Below, in pieces: positions 14,480 to 25,849 of a stretch of DNA of 64,000 nucleotides. The notes under the pieces are model-generated. The model did no database searches. It was not told the DNA's origin and was given only the letters and a program-made list of their open reading frames with translations. A program made the translations under genes and the position numbers. This DNA comes from Pseudoscleropodium purum (taxonomy: Eukaryota; Streptophyta; Bryopsida; Hypnales; Brachytheciaceae). The stretch spans positions 45,684,243 through 45,748,242 of the forward strand of contig OZ017796.1 of the NCBI GenBank assembly GCA_963969395.1, written 5' to 3'. The first letter of the stretch is position 1. The number at the start of each line of letters is the position of its first letter.

Positions 14480-14542
14480 ATGTTGCAGATTCTTCATTTG
14501 CTAACTGAGACTTTCATTTGGCAAACGGAGGATCTGCAACAT
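14480..14542 (+). other. Near-perfect small hairpin, miRNA-precursor-like
   Basis: The 23-base arms 14480-14502 and 14520-14542 pair with a single mismatch and a few G.U pairs, without bulges, around a 17-base loop. The outer 11 pairs (ATGTTGCAGAT/ATCTGCAACAT) are perfect. A tiny MITE is the alternative. Confidence 0.4.
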
Positions 14543-15517
14543 AAACCAGAACAGGTAATCGTAATGATCAGACTTAGTGCACTATGTACATGCCAATCTG
14601 AGCGAGGATTCTGATAAGCGCAGCACTGACTTCTGCTGAGCAACCACTGATCAACAGCATTCGGGGCCGAATCCAGGGCCGAATCGCAGGAATGGACTCG
14701 GCAAATTAACTGTTGCCCTCTGGAAAGTGTCCTTTCCTTACCTCTTCAGTGAGGGTTGCAAGGCCTCGCGCTCTACTATGACTGCCGTCTAAATCTACAT
14801 TATTCTACTAAGTAAGAGTATCTTTTTACTATGATTCATACGCTTGATGTAGATTGATTCTTTCAATTCATTTGTTGTCACTTTTTTGTGGTTGAAATTG
14901 TATGTTTTGAAATAATTGCTTCGTAGGTCAATCACGTATTGCAATATGAACTCACTGCATGATACTTGTGTTGATATTGTGTTTCTTTTGGATGGTTAGA
15001 CGTCAATTTTTAAAATTATTTGGCGTGATTGCGATCGCCAAAAATATGAACCTCTACTGGAAAAAGCTCAAAAAACTAGGACTGAACACTAATTTTGATT
15101 TAAAGGCGCCTAGGAAAATTGCCAACATCGTGGATATTTGCCAACAGAACAAAATTGATATTTGAATCAAAGTCATGGGATACCTAGATCGATTATTGTC
15201 ATTAACATTATTGTTACAGTCACGTTTCACTGCAATAAGAAAGCCTGGATTTTTTAATCCTGAATCCATGAGATTTATGAATTGGGTATTGCTATTCCAG
15301 ATTTGTCAATGCATTAAAATGAGGTAGCGAAAATGCTGATGAAAAGTTATAACACAAGTGCGTTGCTTACTCGCTCAAGAACAGCAGTTAACAATACTAA
15401 GCATAGCTTGCAGCTCAGAAACTGGAAGACTTGCTTATTATACCAGCTAGAAACCCTAGAATGCTTGCAACATTTTCGTACAGTACTTGATTGAATCGTA
15501 GCTTGGAACACGCATGG
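14543..15517. other. No gene seen
   Basis: Mixed composition. A diverged ACGTCAATTTTTAAAATTAT..TTGGCG at 14998-15024 resembles the repeat ends at 15518-15747. I see nothing else I can support. Confidence 0.35.
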
Positions 15518-15747
15518 ACGTCAATTTCGTTAAATTGGCGATATATTTCATGCAGAATAGTATTACGCTTATAAAGTTAACGTCAATTTCGTTAAATTGG
15601 TGATATTCCATTCATTACTTTGGTGCGATTCAGACCACTCGGCTTGAAACCAAAATCTATGCCTGGCCTAAAACTAGACCTTTGTGAAGATATATGTGAC
15701 ATTTTGGGGCTTGCGGAATATCGCCGATTCGACGAAATTGACGTTAG
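15518..15747. mobile_element. 171-bp TIR element plus an extra end copy
   Basis: TTAACGTCAATTTCGTTAAA.. (15577-15606) and the reverse complement of 15718-15747 form 30-base terminal repeats. A third, direct copy of the end is at 15518-15544. The ends resemble those of the MITE at 18506-18815 (CCAATTTCATTAAAATGG). Confidence 0.6.
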
Positions 15748-16553
15748 TTGGAATTGTGGAAGAATCTACTCTTGCCAGCAGTTTCTTTCGTACATTTTAA
15801 AGATCATGCAGGCGACGTTTGGTATCCATTGATGATCAGTTGATCTGATCAAACTGTATCGGAAGGCAAGCCACGTGAACTGCGTGCCGAACGACAAAAT
15901 TTACGGGCCTGAAGAGGCACAATAACTTCGGTAGTACTGTCACAATACAGCCCGCAGGCGTTTCCGGGAATGTAAGGTACCCTTTTAATTCAGCGTTTGA
16001 TCGATAAAATGCCAACATTTGGAAGGACGCCTGGAAGGACGCGGCGGACTAAAATTGTCTGATAGATGACACGTAAGCCTTCAATGCCTAATATGTAATA
16101 TATGTAAGACAGAAGTGCGGATATTTGTGTTTGAAACTAATTTGTTGTGAAAAGCGAAGGTCTTGCACAGTAGTTTGACCTCCAGTGAGCGTTCTTGATT
16201 TTTCTTGAAGCAAATGAAATGATTCTCATGGTACCCCAAAGGATGATTTCCAGTTTTGCACGGTGACCAGCCTGTGCTTCTGGGCCGGGTTAATGAGGAC
16301 CCTGCGTACCAACGCTCCCCCCGACTCTGTAGAAAGGTGCTTGTCCGGCCAGCTCTAGTGTGAATTTGTTTAAAAAATACTCAACTCTGACATTTCGATG
16401 AATTTGTTGTACAGTTCATGTATGGCCGGTCAAGCTTGGTTGTCGATCAACTTTGAAACTGTTGCTCTCAGTACTTAAGCACTCACTGGTCTCACTAGCT
16501 AGCTCGTACCATGCATACGATGTAGTCGTCGTCGGTCCATGTTTACTATTATG
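15748..16553. other. No gene seen
   Basis: Mixed composition up to DR2. No open frame with recognisable motifs and no RNA gene that I can support. Confidence 0.35.
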
Positions 16554-17002
16554 AGGATGATCACCCATTTCCGATCACTTAAGCAATTTAGCCTATTATT
16601 TTGCAGCATGGGGAAGGTTGATGAAATTTTTTGCCTGTGTAGAGAAATAGATTGAAGAAGAATTTCCTATTTCTTGATAATTATTCCCTCAAAAACAAAA
16701 TTAATATAAATTTTTTTTCATGAAGATTCTATTTGTCCCATTCTTGATGTGTAGGCAAACCAATTTCCAACCATAGATTAATTACTAAACCAATGTAGGT
16801 GATTATTGTAGCTTTCAATGTACATGTTGTGATCATTTTTATCATGCTTTCAATGTACACCTTGCAAACATTTCTGCTGCTCCTAGCAGCTCCTATTGTA
16901 CGTGAGCGTGAGCTGTCACCTATAGCATAGCTAGCTGATCGGAAATTCAGCAGTCTACGTTGTGAAAATGAGATGCTGGTCGGAAATGGGTCCGCTCCTT
17001 TA
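16554..17002 (+). repeat. Direct repeat DR2
   Basis: 449 bp, same orientation and landmarks as DR1 at 9938-10360. Confidence 0.8.
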
Positions 17003-17878
17003 TTCACAAGAAAAATTGATACTCGGAGTACGTTACCACATGATCATTCATGTGCTGAAAGAGCACCTGATTTGCAACTGCTGGGCCACTCGACCCACTC
17101 AGATTCAGACGGATTCCAGAGTATTGGAATTAACGTCTGCAACGTAAGCAACCTTCAGTTGATCCTTGCTCACGTTATCCTTGCTTACGTTAACCCTGTA
17201 ACGCCGCAGGAGTCATTGGTGGCCTTTGGATGGTAATGCGGTGATCTGGACGGAGATTAGAAGCATTTTCTCATCCTCATTTTTTCTTGTTGACATTTCA
17301 TGGAGGGTTATGAAGAGTATGTAATTGAATTTGTAGTCTTGTTAGTGTTTGTCTTCACATACATGAGAAGTTAGTAAGAAAAATGGATCGCAAAAATATG
17401 CTATTTTAGTGTAACTATACTTGGAAGTTGTTACCCCTTCCTCTGAATCTGAAATTTCTCCATAAAAATGATCAGGATTATATTTTTTGAGTTTGAACCC
17501 AACTAATGAAATGAAGGTCACCTTATTCACCTACTCTAATTCCTACTTCAATTTGAATTTTGAAAAAATTCCTAAAGTTGAATTTTTATTTATTGCAATT
17601 TGAATTAAAGTTGATTTTTTTGGAGAATCTCAAAAAATCTCAAAAAAATCTCAATTTTTTGTAAAGTAAAGAAATTATGAAAAATCATCTCTAAGAAAAA
17701 AATTCATTAACATGTAGTTGCTAAATGGGAGTATATAAAATAGTGTCCAAATTTGACCTGCAACTTTGTAGTCATAGGCTTGGCATTTTAGGATTAATAT
17801 TGACCTCAACAAAAGATGGGATTTTAGGTAGGAAGCTAGCCCTGGAGAGGAAATCATTGATAATACCTCCAAACTATG

Positions 17879-17991
17879 TTAGCAACTATTAATTTCATAT
17901 CAAACACAACATATGTAAGTGCACATGTTGTCAATTATACCTCTGCTGAATTATATTAGCAACTATTAATTTCATATCAAACACAACATAT
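17879..17991. repeat. Tandem duplication, period 77 bp
   Basis: TTAGCAACTATTAATTTCAT and the following ~16 bases occur at 17879 and again at 17956. Confidence 0.8.
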
Positions 17992-18138
17992 ACAAGTGTG
18001 CTTGTGTGATTTTATTGACATTCTAAAATTTTACAAGAAAGTTGGATGTTGAATGATTGTGATGAGGAGTGCAATTTGTCACTAAAAGGAGTCTGGATTT
18101 TTTTGGATTTTTGCATGTCTAAGTTGACGGTTTTTTCC

Positions 18139-18260
18139 AAACATCTAATGTCACAAGCCATGTTTTAACATCAACAATTACGTTCATTGTAACATCTTTA
18201 TGTTATAGTGGACGTAAATGTTAACATAAAAATAGCTTGTTATATTAGATGTCTAGAAAC
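18139..18260. repeat. 122-bp imperfect hairpin
   Basis: AAACATCTAATGTCACAAGC at the left is mirrored by the reverse complement of the right arm (ACATCTAATATAACAAGCTA), with TTAACAT..TTACGT pairing nearer the centre. MITE-like. Confidence 0.55.
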
Positions 18261-18505
18261 ATAGGTTTCCATCAACTTAAACACATGTTTCTTCTAGCAT
18301 GTTGTTTCAAGTTTAAGAAAGGATTTCAAAGTCTATTGTGCGAACATTTAATTCTAGCAATGGATTATAATGGGCAGCGGAAAATTAAATTAAGTTTAGT
18401 GGACATAAAATCTCACATTCAACTTATAATCTACAAAAATGAAACTATTTTGAGAAGTAGATGAAGATACATGCCCATTGCAATAAAATTGTACACTTTA
18501 TTAGA

Positions 18506-18815
18506 TAGCCAATTTCATTAAAATGGTAGTATTTTGTTAGTTTGGTGCTTTTAGTAGTTCAAATTGCATACTTAGAACTATTTTTTCTATACTAGAATCT
18601 ATACTAATATTAGATTTTTGAAATCTACATATCTTCTAGATATTTGAGATTTATACCAATCTTAAAATTTTCAAAGTGCTCAATTTGATATTTATGTTAG
18701 TTGTAGATTTCTAAAATCTAAAATTAGTGTACATGTTAGCAATGTATACTTGAACTAAATATCAAGGTGTGAAAATGGCACATAAAATACCACCATTTTA
18801 ATGAAATTTGCCATT
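18506..18815. mobile_element. ~310-bp foldback MITE
   Basis: TAGCCAATTTCATTAAAATG.. at the left and the reverse complement of ..CATTTTAATGAAATTTGCCA at the right pair over about 32 bases. Inner stretches (TAGATTTTTGAAATCTA and similar) also fold. Non-coding. Confidence 0.65.
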
Positions 18816-21800
18816 TAGTTTCTCATTGCAGTTGCAATTAAAAAGATCTAATTTGATTGAAAATCCTACAAGTGTGACATGATGTTTTTCCACACATACC
18901 ATGAGTAACAATTTATAAGAATACTTTTTAAATGTGTTTTTCATATGAAAACAAAAAAAATCTTTTTAACTCCCCAAATACCCAAGGCCTTCTTTTAACT
19001 TGGTTCTTATTCAAAATTGAACATAAAGTCCAAGTTTTCATAAGTTTTATCAATTTGAAAAAATTTATAATTTAATAAATTGAAACTAGACATATTATGT
19101 GTCACATAAGAAAATAAATAAACCTTAGGGCTAGTACCATTTGTAATTTTGTGTATACACATGCAATAACTACATGATATTAAGGGGATATTATTTCAAA
19201 AATTCATTATTAAATAGAATCCATTAGTTAAAAAAAAGGTAAATTGTACCATTATAAAGTACTCTATATTTCATTTGAAATGGAGACCATGTATCATTTT
19301 AAATACCCTATTTTACTTAAATTTTTATAATAATCACTAGAAGGAGAGTGTATTTTTTTGGACATGTATAGTAACGTGTGTAGGTGTCTAGTGAAACATT
19401 AGGCATATACACTATAGATGCACAAAAAAAATCCATCAAGATCAATATGGAAAAAATATAACAAAATTTGAAAAAACATGCCATATTTTTAGAAAAACAT
19501 CACAACAAACATGGTTAAAAAAAAGTGCCCAAAGTGTGCCATGTTGCAACCACATAAGCACCACACAAGTAGGCAATGCCACATAGGATTTTTTTTTCAT
19601 TTGACTTGAAGATGAAGTGGAAGTTGACGTTGCAATTGATTTCATGCAGTTTGAAAATTTTCATATTGTTTTTTGTGATGTCAACTTAGACGTCCATAAG
19701 AATTTGAATACTATTTTTAGCAACATCAATTTTTGACATCTACATTTTACAATCTACAATTAGTAAGTAGAGGTTAGTAAAAACTTGAAATGTGGATTCA
19801 AAAATTTATAGAGTAGGAAGAAGAGTCCTGGAATGTATTACATTTAGGAATTAGGATTAGTCTTGACCACGTAAAAGTTAGAGCTACTTAGGAGATAGAG
19901 TGTAGAAATAGGTTTAGGGGGGGGGGGGGGGGGACTTAGTGATAGAATTAGAAGTCAAAATTCAAAATTAGTAGTAGAACCTAGAGTTAAATTTAGAAGC
20001 TAAAATCTAGAACATTACTAGAAGTCAAAAGGTAGGAGGTGGTTTTAGGGGTTCATAGAAGGAACTTAAAAGATCCCAATTCTAGTAAGTAGGGATTGTT
20101 GGAAATGATGCCGACCACCCACGATATAGGGTAGATAATTGATATTGTAGAATTTCACCCTTAGGCCATAGTGAACCGATAAGCCAGTAATTGATAGTTA
20201 GCTTGAAGGTCACATCACTTGCGTCTCTGGGCATTTCTTTTGCCCATCCATAAAATTAGGAATTACTAGCAAGATTCATTGCTTAAAAGGCACAGTGGAC
20301 CGTGCTCACAACACACCCTTAAGTCAAAAGCGGATAAAAGCTAAGAACATGGTTGTGTTCGCTTCCTTACCAAGGGTGTGTAATCAAGCACCCACAATGC
20401 CATAGCAAGCATCTCAACTAACGTTTACTATGACAATGTTCAAATTCTAAGATGGCATCAACGCATGCTAATGTGACATGCTACTTCATCCTCTTTGGGT
20501 GCCATGTTACTCAAATGCCATGTGGTTGCCTTTCACCTATTTTTTCCACATGTGGTCACCGTTTTACCTTAGCCTCCAATAAATATCTTGAAATTTTCCT
20601 ATAGTCAAATCCTAAACCCTTGCTAACTTGTACAAATCATTTGTAGTCTTTCTATTATTATTCTTATTCCATGTCAAATCCAAAATAATGTGGTCCCAAT
20701 GAAAACTATAAGCTATAAGAATTTTCTCAATTTTTGAAAATGTATTATACATCTCATGAAATCAAATATCTATAGTGATTTTACCTGCAAGATCTACTGC
20801 ACATCATGCTAATTTAAAAGAGCCCTCAACAATAGAAAATGAAGATTTTCCTTGCACAAAATGTTGAATTGAAAAATCTTAATCATTCATCTTGAAAATC
20901 AAATGTTCAATGTTCAAGCTACACTTCAAGAAGACATTGATCACTTTTTAATAAGTAATTAAAATAGTGAGTACTTTAGAAATTTTTTACTTTAAAGTTT
21001 TGTCAATACCAAATTATGGTACCTTTGCATTTTGGATTTACATATCTTAGTCGTAATAACAAAAGGTGAATCTCTACTTTTACAATACTATTACCTTGTT
21101 AAGATCATTTTTTATTAATGAAATAATGAAATAAAATAGAATTTGAAATTATAAGAGAAGAGTTGCCCTATAGAATTTCAAGATGATAGCAAAATTGTTT
21201 ATAAACATGCAAAGAAGAATTTGCACTAGAAATATTGAATACGGCTATAATATGAAAAATGCAATGTCTTCTAATCTATTCACAATCCAATTTTTTAAAG
21301 CCCTCAATGGAAAATGGAATAAGTGCAACATACAATAGAAGTGATTGCAAAATCATTGTTTTCTTTCGATTTTTCTTTGTTGCATGTTCAAAAGAAGATG
21401 CAAACAATAATTATGCTGAAAAAACATACAATTTTTTTTCTAAAAAAGAGCAAAGCTTCCAGCTTCTTTACATTATCAAATTGTTGCACCTTAGTGCATG
21501 TGTGAAGCATACAAGTTTTTATTTATTGAACATGCAAATGGTTCAAAATGAGCATCTTTGAATTTACAATATAGGTTTCCTTCTTAAAAAATTATGAATT
21601 TTGTAACTACTTTTTCTTAAAGAAATATTTAGTATATTTTTTCCTTTCATTTTCTATCACTACTCTATTATGTATAACTTTTATAGTTGGATTCCACTAA
21701 ACTTGCATTTTCACACATGTATTCTTTCTTCTAAATTATTTATGGTAAAAGCATTTAAAATAAAAATAAGAAATTCTAGAATTCATTGTACTCTAATACT

Positions 21801-21992
21801 AAGCCCATTTTGAGCCAAGAATAGTAGGTGTTATTTGCAATTGTCCTTCAACCCTAAAGTCATAGTGCTTGAAGAAAAAGAAAACTATTACTTTCCACAA
21901 TGCAAACATATATATTCTAAATAGTAGTTACCACAATTTCAAAAACATATATATCTTTCAATCCATGAATTATAGAGCGTAATGTATAACAA
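18816..21992. other. AT-rich sequence without recognisable genes
   Basis: Short open frames only (up to about 100 codons at 21259-21561), with AT-driven composition and no motif. Apart from the poly-G run I see nothing to annotate. Confidence 0.4.
19917..19933 (+). repeat. Homopolymer of 17 G
   Basis: A run of 17 G in AT-rich DNA. Its length may be a sequencing or assembly estimate. Confidence 0.85.
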
Positions 21993-23150
21993 CTTCTCCA
22001 AAAGTCCCAAGGCCAATTTTTTGTTGAAAATGGCTCAATATTGAAAGTTCAACTGCATTCATCCAAGAAAATCTAAAAAACATTTTTTAAGAATCAAACT
22101 ACAGAATCGTGCATTCCACTTGTCTCAAATCATGTGGTTAGAATTTCATGAAGTTTGACCACACAAATTAGAAGATATTAACATTCAAAGTTGGAAAGCA
22201 AAGATTATTTGAACAATAGCTTGTAATATCAAATGATGTTGATTGCCATTTGTGAAATTTATTTATACTATATAATTTAAATTTAAAAAACATTGTGTTG
22301 AAGTATTGAGTTCAAAGTCTACAAAAAAAAATATTAAAAAAATCATTTTCATTCTTTAAAAAATTGTTAAGTAGAAGTAGGTCTAGGATTGAAAGAGAAA
22401 ATAAACCATTAATAGCTCCAAGATGAAATTGAAGCACTAAAATTCCAATGGTGAGATTGTCTTAGCAAACAAATTTCACCTTTTTAAACAATTTTTCTTT
22501 TAAAATTGTGGAAACTACATTAAAAAATGCATCCTATAAGTTAAGATTCTAAAAAGATGCTCTAATTGCTTGAAAAACAAGATTGTCCATTACTTTCACA
22601 TAATAAGCCCAAATGAAATGAATAAGAGATTTTCATGTAGATAAAATTATAGTATATGAGCAAAAAATAATATTAATTTAAAAATTAATATAAGGTGGGA
22701 AGTTTCTGCCAGGGTTGACAGGACGGTCGTATGTCTAGGACGTCCGGACGCGGACGCTGTGTCCGCAGCGTCCACTGACATTCGCGGTCCCGGCGGACGC
22801 AACGTCTGCCGAGACCGCCCCGTTCGCCTTCCGACGACGGGAGGGACGCTGCGTCCGTTGGCGTCCGTGAGGACGGACGTTCGGGTTACGGACGCTATTT
22901 TGGGGCGGATGTACTGATTTGTCAACCCGGGTTTCTGCCAGCCGTAGCTTTAAAAAAGACCTTTTGTTCCATAACTTTTGCTTCTAGACATCAATTGAAG
23001 TATAAATTAAATTTTTGGAAAGCTATTGTATTTTTATATCTTCACAAACAATTCAAAAGATTATTATGAATGTTGTTATGAATATTGAGACTATAGTAGA
23101 GAGTCCAAAATCCTTTTTCTCTCCTAAGGGGACAATGGGGCTTAACTTCA
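21993..23150. mobile_element. TTAA-family element with nested GC-rich MITE
   Basis: The body matches 58523-59454 over most of its length (GTTCATCCAAGAA.., ATTTCATGAAGTTTGACC.., GGGACAATGGG). The termini have decayed. Its 1,158 bp shrink to about 929 when the 229-bp insertion at 22713-22941 is removed, the normal family length. Confidence 0.7.
22713..22930. mobile_element. GC-rich 218-bp MITE
   Basis: This is a very GC-rich block inside AT-rich DNA. It starts GGTTGACAGGACGG and ends TTTGTCAACCCGG, giving a ~9-base inverted repeat. GTTTCTGCCAG is repeated exactly at 22702-22712 and 22931-22941, a 9-11-bp target duplication that suggests a Mutator-like element (inference). The inside is built from GGACG(C)/GCGTCC words that can fold on themselves. 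The host copies at 5.0 and 59.2 kb lack the block. Confidence 0.8.
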
Positions 23151-23554
23151 ATGATGACATATTACTCACAATTGGAGATAATTTTCATTGCAATCTTGAA
23201 TTCAATATTACAATACTAAATCAAAATGTAACAAACATTGACCTTTTGTGAGAGTCTCCTAAGTAGCTTAATATAGACCACTTTCAATTCAAAGCAATCA
23301 TTTGTTGAACACATATGTACATGCATGAAATATTTGTTTTGTCCTAAGTTAACATTGAAATATGTATGCATCATGTACATCCTCCTCTAAAAACATGTCA
23401 TGAATTGCATTGAAGTACTTCTAAATTTCAATCTACAGTCAAATATAAAAACCTTACAAATTGTCTTTTTGAACCTTTCAAAGATTTGTATAGAAAAAAG
23501 AATAAAATTGGCTTTTTTTTGTCTTGCATGATTATCACCCAATTCTTACCCAAT

Positions 23555-23690
23555 CCCAATGAAACTTACCAAAATTCAATTTAGAAAAAGAAAAATTCCA
23601 ATTTTGATGAATTTTTTAAGTCAATATTTGTGGTTTTACATAATATTTTATTGAAAACAATTGGTGATGAATTTTCTTGAATCAATTGCA
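23555..23690 (+). repeat. Dispersed repeat, partner at 1858-1990
   Basis: Shares AAAACAATTGGTGATGA and flanking words with 1858-1990. Confidence 0.6.
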
Positions 23691-24239
23691 TGGATATTTA
23701 GGAAACATCCATACACACATTTTTCATATTAGAAAACACCCCTTTAAGTAACAAAAATATAATTAGTGAAGAATTCAATGAAAAGTATCATATGACCAAA
23801 CTTTGAAGAAATGGATATCTCTATATTCTAACTTGATTTTGGCTAAGTAATTGTACCACCATGCTCAAATGCAAGAAATTAGTTACTATATGAGGGAAAA
23901 ATAGAAAAATCTAACTACAATAAAAAAATATCTATTTTTACAAAATTTAGGCATTATCACCCCAATATTGAAATCTTTATAGAAGGAATTGTGAAACTTT
24001 TTGGAGATGCTTGTCAAAGAAAAGATGTGTGTATGTTGCAGCTGAATGGCTTCTTTTCATTTGTGTTGGTGTCAAAGAAAAGAAAACCCAACTCTAGCTT
24101 CGAAGAGCATGAGGAAATCCAAGCCAGGCCAAACGGAAGTCACAGAACTCCTTCAGCTGTCTGGGTGGGCGGGTGCAGTGGATTTTCACGCAACTTTCAG
24201 TCCTACACTCCTACTGTAAGGGACATGTAGAAATAGGAA

Positions 24240-24600
24240 ATTTAATCGGCACAAAGTAGGGGGCAATTTTTACATTTAGTTTTTGACGGGACAATATAGG
24301 GGTCAATCCTCTCTAGCCCTTGCAAAGGGCCCCAATGAGATAACCCCTTTGCTCATCCTAGAGGGAAAACGCTACATATTTTTTAATTGCCATGCATGAT
24401 AAAATATGCAAATTTTGCAATGAGAGGCTCCAAACTAGGAGAGGTTTTGAGGATAAACGAATTAGACACAGAATAGGGAGTCTTTTTCTTATATGCACCC
24501 CTAGAATGATTTCGGGGCAAAAAACAAGGGGGTCAATTCACCCTGGCCTTGCAGGGGTCCAACCAAGGGTGAATATAAAAAAAAAAACTTCTTAGTTAAC
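24240..24600. other. Pair of diverged ~55-bp direct repeats
   Basis: GGGACAATATAGGGGTCAAT..GCCCTTGCAAAGGGCCCCAA (about 24286-24340) and GGGGCAAAAAACAAGGGGGT..GGCCTTGCAGGGGTCCAACC (about 24512-24566) share layout. No gene is supported. Confidence 0.45.
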
Positions 24601-24602
24601 AC

Positions 24603-24622
24603 CTCTCTCTCTCTCTCTCTCT
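24603..24622. repeat. (CT)10 microsatellite
   Basis: Uninterrupted CT dinucleotides, the first of three simple repeats within 260 bp. Confidence 0.9.
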
Positions 24623-24717
24623 GCTTATTTGGGCCCTCTAATTGTAAATATGAACTCCAAATTTGCTGCAAAAATTTGTGAAACCAATAAAAGGTTCTTA
24701 CATTTTCTCCAAGGGTA

Positions 24718-24734
24718 GGGGGGGGGGGCGGGGG
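24718..24734 (+). repeat. Poly-G tract
   Basis: Eleven G, one C, then five G. The sequence turns GC-rich from here. Confidence 0.8.
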
Positions 24735-24826
24735 CGCACCGCCGGGGCAAGAGGCACTCCTTTCCACTGGACCTGACCCATTTCAGTCCTCAGTCGGCCA
24801 GTGTGAGTTCGCTTCTCTTACCTTAT

Positions 24827-24856
24827 CCCCTCCCCTCCCCTCCCCTCCCCTCCCCT
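24827..24856. repeat. (CCCCT)6 tandem repeat
   Basis: Six CCCCT units. The complementary AGGGG repeat satisfies the G-quadruplex rule. Confidence 0.85.
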
Positions 24857-25203
24857 TTGTCCGGTAGTAGAGTGAGACCAACTGTTGGCCCCTGCACGAC
24901 ACGCAAGGAGTCTTGGATCAGATTCCGTCAGTACGGACAACGGAATCAGTTGAGGCTTAAATATCTTCACTCGACTTCAATAAGCTCTGGTACGCTACGT
25001 TCCTCCTTGCCCGTCGCCCGTCGCCCGGTCTGCCGGGAGAGTCGGCTGTCGTGGGGCCACTGGGCCACTAGACCATTGGGTCACATGTCCACGCCCGCCA
25101 GGAGGATAAGACCGACTCACCCAATGCCAGTACAGCGGACGGTACCACTACAACGGACTACAGTGCCCCTACAGAATCGTGGAAATCTTGGCATTGGATG
25201 ACA
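24857..25203. other. GC-rich patch, no gene supported
   Basis: Rich in CG and short repeats (CCCGTCG twice). A 132-codon frame spans it and the CCCCT repeat, but it is Pro/Ser/Arg-rich with no motif. Confidence 0.35.
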
Positions 25204-25606
25204 CAAGGTATGAGGCTCGGAAACGGTGCATCGAAGGGCTGGTCCGCCTTTTTCATGGATTTCTTTGGACAAGAATATTTTCAGCTCATTTCTCAGACAA
25301 AGAGAAATTGATGAGGAATCCAACCCAAGTAGTTTCGTATTTTTTCAATGATTTTTGAATTACTTATGAATTTTCAACGAGCGGGGTCGTAGGTCTTTCA
25401 TAAATGGTTCACTTGCAATTCTAAATATATATGGGGAAAACAAAGAGAATGATTGGCTCTTGCAATTAATAATGTTTTTTTTTCCTTGGTTCATTCAATG
25501 ACTATACTGGTCAATTTCAAAACCATCTCATGTCCATTTCATAGCCATCTACAGGGTCATTTTTAATACCCGCACTATTTTACAGCCTCCTACCTTAGTG
25601 CCACTT
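25204..25606. mobile_element. ~400-bp MITE, copy 2, inverted
   Basis: It ends TTTTACAGCCTCCTACCTTA and starts near CAAGGTATGAGGCT. It is homologous throughout to 10674-11088 in the opposite orientation, with moderate divergence. Confidence 0.68.
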
Positions 25607-25689
25607 AACTTAAGAAGAGAGACTGGGATACAAATGGACTAGATAACCAAGGAGCCACGCTAGTGGCAAATAGGTCATTAGACATAACT

Positions 25690-25845
25690 GGTTGTACATT
25701 TTTCAATCACAACCTTCAATCTTTATGATCCAAGGATTTGGGAAGCAAAGTTGAAGGAAAAGAAGGTTATGAGTTGCAACTTGGAATGGCAATGGTGACA
25801 AGCTACCAAAAAGTCGGTGCCACGTTAGCGTTGAAAAAGTCAATA
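25690..25845. repeat. Dispersed repeat, inverted partner at 2045-2175
   Basis: Carries CATTTTTCAATCACAACCTT and CCACGTTAGCGTTGAAA, the reverse complement of words at 2045-2175. Confidence 0.6.
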
Positions 25846-25849
25846 ACTA

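Noticed and set aside
24803..25201. 132-codon frame
   Set aside because: It begins in the CCCCT repeat, is low in complexity and has no motif.
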